Notes: generated by a model not told the origin, from the sequence alone. A stretch of 64,000 nt of DNA from Flavobacteriaceae bacterium (GCA_009693575.1 SHWZ01000008.1:1-64000), one strand, 5' to 3'; shown: positions 49,601-58,809, numbered from the stretch's first letter. Program-made: numbers and translations.

Positions 49601-52600
49601 TGGTGCTAGTACCTGGTGCAATTGCAATGCTGCGGCTTGTACCTGAACAAGAACCTGTATTGAAGGTAGAAACGGTGGTAGTGCCAACGGTAGTAAATGC
49701 AGCAGAAGCCACATTTGTATTAATTGTATTTCCTACTGTAGCACCTGCATCCACGGTGGCCACAATCAGGTAAGTGCGAACGGAAGAAAATCCTGATTCG
49801 CCAGTAATGGTTATGTCCATGCTGTCAGCAAGTGAAACCCCCGTGCCGCAGACTGAAGCATCAGCACCGTTGATTATGCCGTTTGCGTCGTTGTCGCGGT
49901 ATATACGTATAGCTGTAATGTCGGAACCACTTGCTGAGCCTGTGCGACTCACAGTCACCTGCGTAAAATTGATGTCGGCATTGGGAGTAATCTTAAATCC
50001 GGCAAGCACTGCTTCGCTGTTTCCTTTGTGGATGCCTCCTGTTGGCTGCCCACCTGTGATGTTTGATAGCACCGACGAAGTACCCGTGGTGAAAGCGGTA
50101 GTGCTAAGTGTGGTTGTGCCCGAAGAGGCGGTCGTCCAAGTGCTGGGGTCAGTCACCAAAGTTCGGAACTGAGTGTAGGTTGGCTGATTGGTGCGTGATC
50201 CAGTGTATTCACCTGTATGTGTTGTTCCTGTAAATGCTATGTTGCCACCTGTTACGTTCAGCTCTGATGGTAAGTATGATGTGCTAGAACTAGGTGTGCC
50301 GCTTGATAGAAATGCACTGCCAATATTCAGTCCATAAAGTATAGTTCCAGAGAACGTGGTGGGGTTGGTATTCGTAGCCCAATCGGGGTTGTTGCCCGTT
50401 GTGGCTGCACCTTGGTAGGCAAATAATTGATCGGTACTGGTTATTCCTGAAAGTCCGCTGCCTGCCACATTCGCAACGCCAGTAGTGGCGGTAGTTCCTT
50501 CCACTTTTATTACTGTGCCAGCTGCAATGCTACCACCTGTATTGTTTTTCCATGTCACAAAATTTTCACCTCCTCTTCCATTATTCGTTCCTGTGGCTGA
50601 ACCTGAACTCAAGAACCCATTATCCGTAAATTTTATCAAGGTGTTGTCTTTTAAATCTACCCAGGTAACAAAGGTGAAATTGTCAGGTGTGTTTGAGTTG
50701 AAACCAAGGATAGATATATCGCCCACGGCCAACACAGTTGGGCCTTCCACTGCAATGGTGAATTCGCCATCCACAAAGACGGGGGTGGGTGTGGTTGAAG
50801 AACCACCGCCAAAATGATATACCCGAATAGAATAAGTATTGCCAATAGTTAGGCTGGTCAGCACCACATTTTCAGCTGTGTCTGTACCGTTTGCATCCGC
50901 ACAATTAATGTTCGTTCCGTTGCAACTTCCGCTGCGTACATCCACCACGACATCCATGCTCGCTCCGGGCGTTACTACCACACGGTGGTCGGTGGCGGTG
51001 GCCACAAACGAATACCACACATCGGCCAGTGTGCCACCGCTTGTGTTGCTGTTGCAGGTAATGGCTGCTATGCTTTGCCCAGCATTGGTGAGGTCGCCTG
51101 TTATAGCTGAACCATTCACGGTGAGTGAAGTTGCTCCGCTGCAATCATCATTGGCTGGAGTAACATTAAAGGTACTACTGTTCACATCAAAATCGAGGGT
51201 AGAAGTTCTTTCAGCATTTAAGGCAAATGTATTGCCGACAGCAGTATGTGTAAGTGAACCAAAAGTAGCCAAGCCCTGCGTAGCAGAAACATCCACAGGT
51301 GTACCTGTCAACGTGCCGCTTGAAGTGATACGTATTGGGCTTGTAAAACCAAGGTCGCGGTTGCCGTTTGCATCGTTGGCACTCACCGTTGGCGAAGGGC
51401 TCATCGTTGCTGCAGAAGCTACATCACTTGTGTTTTGCACAAAAGCCAAAGCGGTTGCCGCCACGTCTATTGCATTGTTGCCACTGCCTGAGTTTTGGTC
51501 TTGCCCGGCAGCCAATTGGTTGGTCACCAAGCTTACGTCGGCAGATTGTATTCTGTAAACTAAATTTTGTCCATCAATCGTAGTCTTCAACGAAGTCATA
51601 TTGCTCTTGAGCCACACTTTAAGGGTGTATGTTTTGGTGGCATTGTCGGCAATGTAGCCAAGATTGCCACTGCCATTGCTTATCGAGCTGAAGGTAATGT
51701 TGCTTGAATTAATAGTCCCAGTCATGGTGTTAGTGCCATCACTTAGCTCGGCACCTGCTATGGCAAGGGTCCAATCTGATATATCGTTACCCGAGCCTTG
51801 AGTATATACCATCTCCGAAATCTGGGTAGCCACACCATCCGTTGAAGGGCTCGCACCATCATCCAAAATATCAATATCAAAATTGAGTGAAGCAGCTCCT
51901 TGCGTATTTGTCAACGAAGAAATAGTAGAAGGCTCGGTGCCGCTGCCTGCTGAAATGGTAGTTGTGCCCGGAGGGGCTGCTATTGTGCGGCTGTTGCCTG
52001 TGGCACTTCCTGTTTCGGCATTGGCAGTGGTTGTAAAATCGCCCGAACCCACACTTGCTGTCACGGTGTTTCCGGGGGTTGAAGTTCCCACCCCGGCCAC
52101 ATTGGCTACTATCAAATAATTGCGGGCTGATGAGAAACCAGTTTCCCCTGAAATCGAAATATTCATGGTGCCTGAATAAGTAACACCCGAACCCGATACC
52201 GTGGCATCCGTTCCGCCTGTGTTATTGATGATTCCATCGCCATTAAAATCCCTGAACACCCGCACATCGGTAATATCCGTTGAAGTAACAGAACCCGTTG
52301 CTGTCACATTCACCGCTGTAAAATCAGTGCTAGAAGTGGGTGTAATTGTAAAACCTGAAAGCACCACATTACTCACTCCTTGGGTAATAGAACCCGTAGG
52401 CTGGGTAATGTTGGCAAGAGTTGCTGTAGCGAGGGTAGTAGTACTGCTTGCTCCTGCTGTCGCATAATAATTTTGCCTCAAACCGCTGCTGCTTCCGTTG
52501 TATTCATAGATGTCGATTGCAAAAGCCGTTGATGGGTCAATACCTGCCGAAACAGTAACCGAAGTACCGCTGCCGTTAAATATCACATAATTTCCTGTGC

Positions 52601-54419
52601 CTGTTAGCTGCGTACCACTGCCACTGCCAAAAGTAGAAGTAGTGGTATAAGTGGTCGCATCAGTTGGGGCTACTTCACCTGTGGCATTGAGCCTAAGCAC
52701 CACGATGCGGTTAGCTCCATTTCCATTCGTCCAACCCACAGAAAGGGCATTGTGTGTTGTGCCTGTGAATGAAAGTGACGAAGCTGCCGTGGTAGGTTCA
52801 GCATCAAGGATATTGAATGTCCATGAGGGAACAGATATTTGAGAACCACTTGTTGTCCAATTGGCGGCAGTACTGCTTCTTGTAAAAATGGTTGGTTTTG
52901 TATTTGTAGTATTCGTTGTGTTGTTCGTGTAATAAGCATTTGCAACGCTAAAGTCGGCAGCATTTGTTCCAGTAGTTAATCCAGTAGGGAGGTATGAATT
53001 CGCTGTAACACTTGTAACGGAACCTGATGTTGTCCATGTACCACCTACCATAAAACCTTGATGCAATGTAGTAGTTCCACCACTTACTCCCCATGTTCCT
53101 TGGTAAACAAATAGTTGTTCTCCTGTTGTCAAGCTAAAGTTAGTAGGTGCATTTGAGTTCCATCCAGTGCCAGATATAGTCATTCCGTTATTCCACGAAA
53201 CCACTGTGCCTAATGCGATGGTAGAGGGTGCCGTATAAATCAAATACCCTTCTGTAAGCATCTGGGTTGTGGCATCTGAATATCCATTGTCGGTGAATTT
53301 AATTACTGTGCCCGAAGCAATCGATGTCAATGCTACAAATGACAAGGCATCAGTGGTACTGGTGTTAAAACCTATTAATGCAATATCACCTTGACTCAGA
53401 TTTCTGACACATCCCAATACAGCTACATTTCGTGTTGTAGCACCGGTACTTGTTGCTATAATGTTTGTTCCAGAGCCTTGTGGTTGGTTAGCCAAGGCAG
53501 TTGGTTTATATCGCACAAAAATGGTTGAGCTCGAAACCGTTCCACCCGATCGAGCAAAGGTGATTGGATTGGTAGCCGAAAAGCTTCCGCCTGTCCCAGT
53601 TGAAATCTCAAAACCTGACGGTGGGGCAATGGAAATATCGTCTGTCAAATTAGAACCAGAAACTGTGAACGATTGTTCAGAAGTGGCTGTATTCAAAGCA
53701 GAAGTTGTAAATTCGTTTAATGTTCCTGTAACTGTAATATTTGGTGATGAAGAGACACTAGCAGAAATTGAAAAATTATCAATTCCTACTCCATTGTCGG
53801 CACCCGCGACATCAGTAGTTACCCAAGTAACCCCAAATGTTTGACCATTTGCAATAGAAAGACTTGTTAACGAAAATGATGTAACTCCAGTAATTGCTGG
53901 AGTTCCATTTGTCCCACTTGCACTTCCGGAAAAATCCTTCCCATCCAAAGTTGAATTTCCTGCAAGTTGTCCTGTTCCTGAACAATTCCAACCTGAGGTA
54001 TTCGCGAATCTGTATTGCTCATAATCCCAAGAAAGGGTTATTGTATTGATAGTTGAACCTGAATTATTAGTCAACGAAACTGAATAAGTAATATTTCCAA
54101 CCCCACCAGTTCGAAGTGCTCCTAAATTAAATTCTGAAGATGCTCCAAAACCATAGTATCCTCCAGAACCGCCTGTACCAGTACTTTGACCAAGATAAGC
54201 CGCTGTTCCAGAACTTGAACCGCTCCATCCACTTGGTATAGTATTAGTAAAATTACCTGAACTAGAAGGATTGTAAGAGTTAAAATTTGTTGTTCCAGGG
54301 GCAAATGGCAAACTTGTGATGCTTACCTGCCCCCAAGAAGTGGCGGCAAATAATAAAAGAGATAATACCGACAGAAATCGTCGGGCGTGTTGATAGAAGA
54401 TTTTGTGAAAAATGTTCAT
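46614..54419 (-). CDS. Very large (~2.6 kaa) secreted multi-domain protein with lamin-tail-like modules, internal module duplication and T9SS type A sorting domain
   Basis: Signal peptide MNIFHKIFYQHARRFLSVLSLLLFAATSWGQ; duplicated GDIALIGFNTST/GDISILGFNSNT and EPSTISSLTNTQGAASLNFDIDI/EPATFSSLINTHIAASLNFDIDF modules; tail VVNIYPIPVSNVLNIEPLSATEYTTVKLMGMNGAIIGSYSF...AGMYLLQIENSAGVNVMKVLKN. Confidence 0.93.
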   Translation of the reverse strand: MNIFHKIFYQHARRFLSVLSLLLFAATSWGQVSITSLPFAPGTTNFNSYNPSSSGNFTNTIPSGWSGSSSGTAAYLGQSTGTGGSGGYYGFGASSEFNLGALRTGGVGNITYSVSLTNNSGSTINTITLSWDYEQYRFANTSGWNCSGTGQLAGNSTLDGKDFSGSASGTNGTPAITGVTSFSLTSLSIANGQTFGVTWVTTDVAGADNGVGIDNFSISASVSSSPNITVTGTLNEFTTSALNTATSEQSFTVSGSNLTDDISIAPPSGFEISTGTGGSFSATNPITFARSGGTVSSSTIFVRYKPTALANQPQGSGTNIIATSTGATTRNVAVLGCVRNLSQGDIALIGFNTSTTDALSFVALTSIASGTVIKFTDNGYSDATTQMLTEGYLIYTAPSTIALGTVVSWNNGMTISGTGWNSNAPTNFSLTTGEQLFVYQGTWGVSGGTTTLHQGFMVGGTWTTSGSVTSVTANSYLPTGLTTGTNAADFSVANAYYTNNTTNTTNTKPTIFTRSSTAANWTTSGSQISVPSWTFNILDAEPTTAASSLSFTGTTHNALSVGWTNGNGANRIVVLRLNATGEVAPTDATTYTTTSTFGSGSGTQLTGTGNYVIFNGSGTSVTVSAGIDPSTAFAIDIYEYNGSSSGLRQNYYATAGASSTTTLATATLANITQPTGSITQGVSNVVLSGFTITPTSSTDFTAVNVTATGSVTSTDITDVRVFRDFNGDGIINNTGGTDATVSGSGVTYSGTMNISISGETGFSSARNYLIVANVAGVGTSTPGNTVTASVGSGDFTTTANAETGSATGNSRTIAAPPGTTTISAGSGTEPSTISSLTNTQGAASLNFDIDILDDGASPSTDGVATQISEMVYTQGSGNDISDWTLAIAGAELSDGTNTMTGTINSSNITFSSISNGSGNLGYIADNATKTYTLKVWLKSNMTSLKTTIDGQNLVYRIQSADVSLVTNQLAAGQDQNSGSGNNAIDVAATALAFVQNTSDVASAATMSPSPTVSANDANGNRDLGFTSPIRITSSGTLTGTPVDVSATQGLATFGSLTHTAVGNTFALNAERTSTLDFDVNSSTFNVTPANDDCSGATSLTVNGSAITGDLTNAGQSIAAITCNSNTSGGTLADVWYSFVATATDHRVVVTPGASMDVVVDVRSGSCNGTNINCADANGTDTAENVVLTSLTIGNTYSIRVYHFGGGSSTTPTPVFVDGEFTIAVEGPTVLAVGDISILGFNSNTPDNFTFVTWVDLKDNTLIKFTDNGFLSSGSATGTNNGRGGENFVTWKNNTGGSIAAGTVIKVEGTTATTGVANVAGSGLSGITSTDQLFAYQGAATTGNNPDWATNTNPTTFSGTILYGLNIGSAFLSSGTPSSSTSYLPSELNVTGGNIAFTGTTHTGEYTGSRTNQPTYTQFRTLVTDPSTWTTASSGTTTLSTTAFTTGTSSVLSNITGGQPTGGIHKGNSEAVLAGFKITPNADINFTQVTVSRTGSASGSDITAIRIYRDNDANGIINGADASVCGTGVSLADSMDITITGESGFSSVRTYLIVATVDAGATVGNTINTNVASAAFTTVGTTTVSTFNTGSCSGTSRSIAIAPGTSTITAGGSSEPATFSSLINTHIAASLNFDIDFQDDGATSGTDGIATTINQMIFVAGTGNTITDWTLALAGAELSDGTNSMTGTVNGSDITFSSISNGSGDLGYVADNATKTYTLKVWLNSNMATLNNTIDGQRLVFRIRSADVTAASGSQLTASEDQNSGSGNNLIDVAVTALTYVQNATTLQANTAMTPAVTVSAVDANGNRDLDFVAQIRITSSGTLTGTPVDINAVAGLATFSSLTHTAGGSSLTLNAERTATTDLDKSSDPFNVISVTENIFPQYAINGNTAGSRLQYACRLTLSNLAASSTYRYLVGASTASSLTSTGAGNMFAINNSSGANGYITGYTSSKSLAGQAAEFSGDEFVSSSRYATLTTDGSGNYTGWFAFVPTGNAVFTSGNNIYFYVQTNNGTGGAADTLVTQSLRSNNTITMLDYTNAKPMAGTSHAPAEHFVFTYDNIAGTGRPVYGSWTENDGITTAFSTWYTSAYDATATAYGTIVPSSLSNGIRRISFVEPDGDNLYAVTSTNGTWSSANTTSPAAGTTPLVIARTATGTTGDFILNASTTLSGNLTVNGDLTLTAGTLTTGANTLTIDSILSRTSGNINASEGSLVFTNMVSVTLPTSLFVDSINNLTVNGPVGLTQSENINLKGAMTMASGVLTTGSGNSLIMGSNATISESDTSYVNGNLQTTRTVLQNTTNTFGGMGLSINETTQSTNSYLAIRKTGTAIISNTSGYIGNEGIKRYFSITPDSNTDLNALVIFSYREGELNSIAEGDLRVYVHVDPYTNNSWIDCGGTLEKNPTNNTVANNGDNPITHFSTWTFGDQSEPLPLSLIRFIANANGETNLIAWTTAAEVNMDKYEVQRSIDGRNYETVATVKARNISGSNTYTATDASKAPSTYYRLNMLEADGSSSFSQTVLVSQAGKSVVNIYPIPVSNVLNIEPLSATEYTTVKLMGMNGAIIGSYSFNRLQSIDMSQLAAGMYLLQIENSAGVNVMKVLKN

Positions 54420-54661
54420 AAAAAAAGGGTTTTGTGTTTGATGTTTTGTGTTGAGAGTTGGCATCAATCGAATTCATAGCTGTCTATTCGAAGGCTGTTT
54501 TTTTATTGGAATGGAGATGCAAATTAAGGAGACTATTTGTTATACAAGTGTTAATTAAGCACGCTTTTATGCTTTTTTTACCCTATGGTAAGAAAAAATA
54601 AATAGAGTGCGAAAAAGTGAGGACGTTGTAAAAAAAAAATCACTTCTCATTTACTCCAAAA

Positions 54662-54693
54662 AATCCTCCTTTGCATTTCTGCTAAGGAGGATT
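54662..54693 (-). terminator. Rho-independent terminator downstream of secG
   Basis: AATCCTCCTT-tgcatttctgct-AAGGAGGATT with TTTTTT following on the minus strand. Confidence 0.8.
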
Positions 54694-54789
54694 ATAGAAT
54701 CTGAGGAGCAAAATAAATTGGTACTTATACTGCAACAAAATGGCCGCTGCAACACTGCAACGGCCATTCTAAAATTTCTCTTTGCCTTG

Positions 54790-55146
54790 TTATGGAGTTG
54801 GCTGTGCAGCTGGAGTTGCTGGCTGTGCGGCAGGTGCTTGTGGGCTAGCGGGTGCTTGTTGAGGCAATGGCATATTGTCAATCTTTTCACGAAGCTTGGT
54901 ATCTTGCTGTGCTGGCCCCATACTTGGCTTGGTGAAATTGATAATGATACATAGGGCAAATATACCCAGGCCAAAAGTCCAAGTGAGGCGTTCCACCACA
55001 TCGGTGGTTTGTTTTACACCCATCATCTGGGTGGGTATGTTACTGAAATTGGCAGCAATTCCACCGCCTTTGGGGTTCTGGATCAATACGATAAGCATAC
55101 AAAGAAAGCAGGCTATCAGGATAATAATGGCTAAGATCGTGTACAT
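54790..55146 (-). CDS. secG: Preprotein translocase subunit SecG
   Basis: MYTILAIIILIACFLCMLIVLIQNPKGGGIAANF...MGVKQTTDVVERLTWTFGLGIFALCIIIN; Pro/Ala/Gln tail. Confidence 0.93.
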   Translation of the reverse strand: MYTILAIIILIACFLCMLIVLIQNPKGGGIAANFSNIPTQMMGVKQTTDVVERLTWTFGLGIFALCIIINFTKPSMGPAQQDTKLREKIDNMPLPQQAPASPQAPAAQPATPAAQPTP

Positions 55147-56348
55147 TAGTTTGGTTGGTTGTCTTGTTTAATTTTTTCAATTTGGCCTGCGAAAATAGTT
55201 GATTTGTCTGGATATTTCAAAATCAGTTTTTCGTAGATGCGTATGGCTTTGAGTGCGTTGCCCTGCTTCAACACAATACGGGCAAGGGTTTCGGTAGCTA
55301 TATCCTCATCTTCTTCTACACTTTTTTTAGCCGATTTTATTGGATTAAAAAACTCGGCTTTGGGTCGGCTGATGGTAGGGGTGTGTTGCATGAAGTTTTC
55401 AAGGATGGCATCCATGTCCAGCATTGGTTTCGAGGGTTCAGCTACCCGCGTTTCTAGGGCAGCCACAAAATCAATCCGTAGTATCTCTTCTTCGGTAGGT
55501 TTGTGTAGTAGTTTGGTTTCTTCAAGGCTTGGCGATTTCAAGTTTAGCCACTCTGAAAAGCTACGAACCTCCGTAGCAGCCAGCATTTCTTCATTGTGCT
55601 TCTCCAGTCCCTGTTCTATCAAACTTTCGGCAGCTTGCAGGTCGCGGGTGTCGGCTTTGGGTAGTTCGATTGGTTTTTCAACTGCTCCTTCATTTACCGA
55701 GTTTTCCAACTGTTGAAACTCAGGTTCTGTCCCCGCTGGCTGCTCTGATGTTGTTTGAACAACCGTTGTCTCAAGATGCTCTGGAGCCTCAGCCACCCTA
55801 TCCTCAATGGCAGTTAGTATATTTTTCAAAGAGTCACGCATTTCTTCAAAGCTTCGCAATTCCTCTTTTTCGGGGGTGGTGCCATCCTCTATTTCTTTAG
55901 CTACTGTCAATTCCTCCGCTCTAAAATGATGCTGATATGGATCCTCGGCCAAGGGTTCGATGGTAAAGACTTCGTAAGTGTTCTCTGGCGGATCATTGAT
56001 AACTTCCTCTAATACTTGGTGTTCTTTTTCTCCGCTTTGGTCAACCTCAACAGTATTATTTTCTTTAGCCTTGGCTAGTGGCTCGGGTACTGTGGCGGCT
56101 TGCTGCTTGGCGTTATCCGTATTTTTCAATAAGGTGTAAAGCATACTGCGGTTAGGTGCGTAAAGGGCAGCTAGTTTCAGCTGCTTTTCAAACAGGTAGT
56201 TGTCCATGTTCTTCAAGCATTTGGCAAGAAGTATTTGGCCACTCTGAAAATAAGGGTATTCTTTAAGCAAGCCTCGAAGCTGTATCTCGTCGTGAATCCC
56301 CATTCTGTCAGGGTTCTGTATGTATTGATAAAATTGAGATGCGTTCAC
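55146..56348 (-). CDS. Hypothetical protein, TPR-like at C-terminus, coupled to secG
   Basis: 400-aa ORF; ETLARIVLKQGNALKAIRIYEKLILKYPDKSTIFAGQIEKIKQ at C-terminus; stop/start overlap TAATG with secG. Confidence 0.75.
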   Translation of the reverse strand: MNASQFYQYIQNPDRMGIHDEIQLRGLLKEYPYFQSGQILLAKCLKNMDNYLFEKQLKLAALYAPNRSMLYTLLKNTDNAKQQAATVPEPLAKAKENNTVEVDQSGEKEHQVLEEVINDPPENTYEVFTIEPLAEDPYQHHFRAEELTVAKEIEDGTTPEKEELRSFEEMRDSLKNILTAIEDRVAEAPEHLETTVVQTTSEQPAGTEPEFQQLENSVNEGAVEKPIELPKADTRDLQAAESLIEQGLEKHNEEMLAATEVRSFSEWLNLKSPSLEETKLLHKPTEEEILRIDFVAALETRVAEPSKPMLDMDAILENFMQHTPTISRPKAEFFNPIKSAKKSVEEDEDIATETLARIVLKQGNALKAIRIYEKLILKYPDKSTIFAGQIEKIKQDNQPN

Positions 56349-56360
56349 TTTTCTGCTTGT

Positions 56361-58355
56361 TTAGTTCACTACAAGTTTGCTTAATGCCACCTGCTCACCA
56401 TTGCTTATTTTAACGATGTAGATACCTTGGCTAAGATTGGCTATTGAAATTTGTTGCAAGGCTGCATTAGTAAGGTTTTGTTCTGAAACCAATCGTCCGG
56501 TGGCATCAACTATTCTGAGCACTGGTATTGAGCCGTTGCGTTCAGGGAGGTACACGTTCAGTATAGATTGGGCGGGGTTCGGATAGATGCTGAAAGCCAA
56601 GGTCTGGGGCGTTGTTATTCCCTGCCAGTCCACCGAATCAATTTGAATAGCGGTTGTAAAAGTGCCTTCGCTCATGTTGTAATAGCTCCCTGATGGACTT
56701 TGCTCAATACGGGCTGCACGCACCATGTAGCAGGTGTTGCCTTTGTTTGGCCGGGCATCGGTATAAGTGGTTCCATTCACTGGATTTTTTGAAATGCGTT
56801 CATACTTTCCAAACAAACTGTCGCTACGGTATATGTGGTAGCCAAGTACTGCATCGGTGGATGCATCCCAACTCAAATCAACAAAAGCTCCTCCATGTGA
56901 TTTATTAAGTGAAACTGCATTCACAGGGTCGATTGGAAACATTCTTAAACTAGGGTCACCCATAAGTGCTATGTGTATATATTGCAAAAAGAAGCTGTAT
57001 TGAGGTGAATAAATACCGTCGTTATTTTGTGAAACAATTGCCGAATAACCAATGTTCTCACCGAGTCCCATGTGATGAAAAGTCCACCAAGGCCTACCAA
57101 CCCAAGCATTGGTGAGGCAAGTACTTTGAGGAGCGGCCAGTGGAGCTCTTAGAAAATTGTTATCTGAATCCCAGTCTCCAAAATAACTGCCAAAAAGTAG
57201 AGTGAAAATTCCATTCGTTGGCCCAACATTGAAGCTGTCAGTATTGCCTACTCCACTTGCACTGGTATACCAGCCTCCCCCTGTTCCGTAGCTCCAAGTG
57301 TATGGATTTGTAGGGTTGCGTAAGGTGCCAAAATAATCAGCAGCCACATAATTGTCTTTGCCAACCAACACCGGAAAATTTCGCCATGCGTTAGACGCAA
57401 ATGCTTCTCCACCCATGTAGCCAAAATTATCATCGATAATTGCTTTGCTTTCAGTCAATGTGATATGTTTTCGGTAATCGTGGTTCTTGTCAAGATAATG
57501 TTTCAGCAGCTGGATCTCTGTTTCACCAAATGCAGTCATCTTAGCCATATCTACTCGGCCAATTTCCAGCTCCAATTCGGTAGGAAAATAGTCTTGATCG
57601 AATTTGCCATCCCCTGGCACATTTCTGTTTTCGCTGCGACTGGCCACGGTTGTCTTTTTAATATAATCTGTCCAGTTGCCATCGTAGTCAAAAACATCCC
57701 CATAGTATCCATCGGTAGGCCAGGCTCCCTTATGATCAGGATGACCATCAGGAGCGATATCGCCAGAGTAAGGCACTGGGATTCGGCCCAGTAGCAGCAC
57801 TGTTTTCAATTCTTTTGGATACTGATTGTAGAGGTCAATGATTTTTTGCTTTACTGTATCAACTTTGTCATTAGGCGACACGTTCACCTGATGCACCATC
57901 CAGCCATCGCCACGCAAGTCCATTGCAAAGCGGTCAATTTCGTTTTTCAATGAGTCTGTCACGGTATTGTCCGCCACTATCAGCATCCTGCCTCTGAAGT
58001 CGATGGGTGGCACTTCAATGCCTGAATAAACAAACCCAGAAGCAGTGGTGCTTCCAACAGCTCTCCGCACATAGTATTCGTAGGCTTCGCCTACTTTGGC
58101 ACTTGAGTCAGTCCATGAAATTGCATTTTTTAGTAACGTTGCCTTGGCAGTTCCCCAGCTTACCGCTCCCTTTGCCTTCCGATATATTTTATATCCCAGA
58201 AAACTGCTGTCTGCCACCCAGTTTAGTTTGATAAAAGGAACACTGGCATTAGTCTCCACCCACATTTGTACTGTTAAATCTGCTGGTTTGTTTTGGGCAA
58301 AACCAATGCTGGCACATAAGAAAATGGCAGCTAATGTATAATTTATTTTTTTCAT
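56361..58355 (-). CDS. Secreted C25 (gingipain)-like protein with Fn3-like domains and T9SS type A sorting domain
   Basis: Signal peptide; LKTVLLLGRIPVPYSGDIAPDGHPDHKGAWPTDGYYGD, ALMGDPSLRMFPIDP; tail FSIYPNPAQSILNVYLPERNGSIPVLRIVDATGRLVSEQNL...GIYIVKISNGEQVALSKLVVN. Confidence 0.78.
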   Translation of the reverse strand: MKKINYTLAAIFLCASIGFAQNKPADLTVQMWVETNASVPFIKLNWVADSSFLGYKIYRKAKGAVSWGTAKATLLKNAISWTDSSAKVGEAYEYYVRRAVGSTTASGFVYSGIEVPPIDFRGRMLIVADNTVTDSLKNEIDRFAMDLRGDGWMVHQVNVSPNDKVDTVKQKIIDLYNQYPKELKTVLLLGRIPVPYSGDIAPDGHPDHKGAWPTDGYYGDVFDYDGNWTDYIKKTTVASRSENRNVPGDGKFDQDYFPTELELEIGRVDMAKMTAFGETEIQLLKHYLDKNHDYRKHITLTESKAIIDDNFGYMGGEAFASNAWRNFPVLVGKDNYVAADYFGTLRNPTNPYTWSYGTGGGWYTSASGVGNTDSFNVGPTNGIFTLLFGSYFGDWDSDNNFLRAPLAAPQSTCLTNAWVGRPWWTFHHMGLGENIGYSAIVSQNNDGIYSPQYSFFLQYIHIALMGDPSLRMFPIDPVNAVSLNKSHGGAFVDLSWDASTDAVLGYHIYRSDSLFGKYERISKNPVNGTTYTDARPNKGNTCYMVRAARIEQSPSGSYYNMSEGTFTTAIQIDSVDWQGITTPQTLAFSIYPNPAQSILNVYLPERNGSIPVLRIVDATGRLVSEQNLTNAALQQISIANLSQGIYIVKISNGEQVALSKLVVN

Positions 58356-58531
58356 AAAATCAACCAACTAAGTATTGCTGACAAAGATAAAGGAATTTCA
58401 GGGAACAATCTATAAAGTCACCTCCAACTGAAAAATGGACACAAATAACAGCTACCAAAACAAGGAGTAGCTTTTATTTAGGTTAGGCACTTAGGGTGGT
58501 AGAGTCAACGTGAAAGGTGTTACTAGGACTA

Positions 58532-58580
58532 CAAAAGTTTTCCCATTATATGCACTTTGCATGCATGGGATCAAAAGTTT
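58532..58580. promoter_or_regulatory. Direct-repeat-flanked hairpin upstream of a small ORF
   Basis: CAAAAGTTT (58532-58540) - CCCATtatATGCActtTGCATgcATGGG (58542-58569) - CAAAAGTTT (58572-58580). Confidence 0.4.
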
Positions 58581-58633
58581 AATCATTGGCATGTTTACAT
58601 AATGCCTAGCATTAATCAGCTTACATTTGCACT

Positions 58634-58804
58634 ATGATAAAACCCGATTTCTGGTTCATGCTTATCTCCGAATTCGTTATTGGGGGTCTTTGCATCTTCT
58701 TTTTCTATCAATTATTCTTGAAACCAAATGCCAAAAGCAGAGCAGAAGAAATGAAGGAACGCATGGAGCGATATGACGAAATGAAAAAAAAGCAGGAAGA
58801 GTAA
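58634..58804 (+). CDS. Unannotated 56-aa single-TM small protein
   Basis: MIKPDFWFMLISEFVIGGLCIFFFYQLFLKPNAKSRAEEMKERMERYDEMKKKQEE*; preceded by TACATTTG 4 nt before ATG; below the ORF-track length cut-off. Confidence 0.75.
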   Translation: MIKPDFWFMLISEFVIGGLCIFFFYQLFLKPNAKSRAEEMKERMERYDEMKKKQEE

Positions 58805-58809
58805 CCCCC

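Noticed and set aside
47545-53844. Long plus-strand ORFs (197, 239, 132, 127 aa and others) antisense to the giant T9SS gene
   Set aside because: They mirror the Ser/Thr/Gly-rich repetitive coding strand, have no recognisable domains or promoters, and the minus ORF has a signal peptide and sorting domain.
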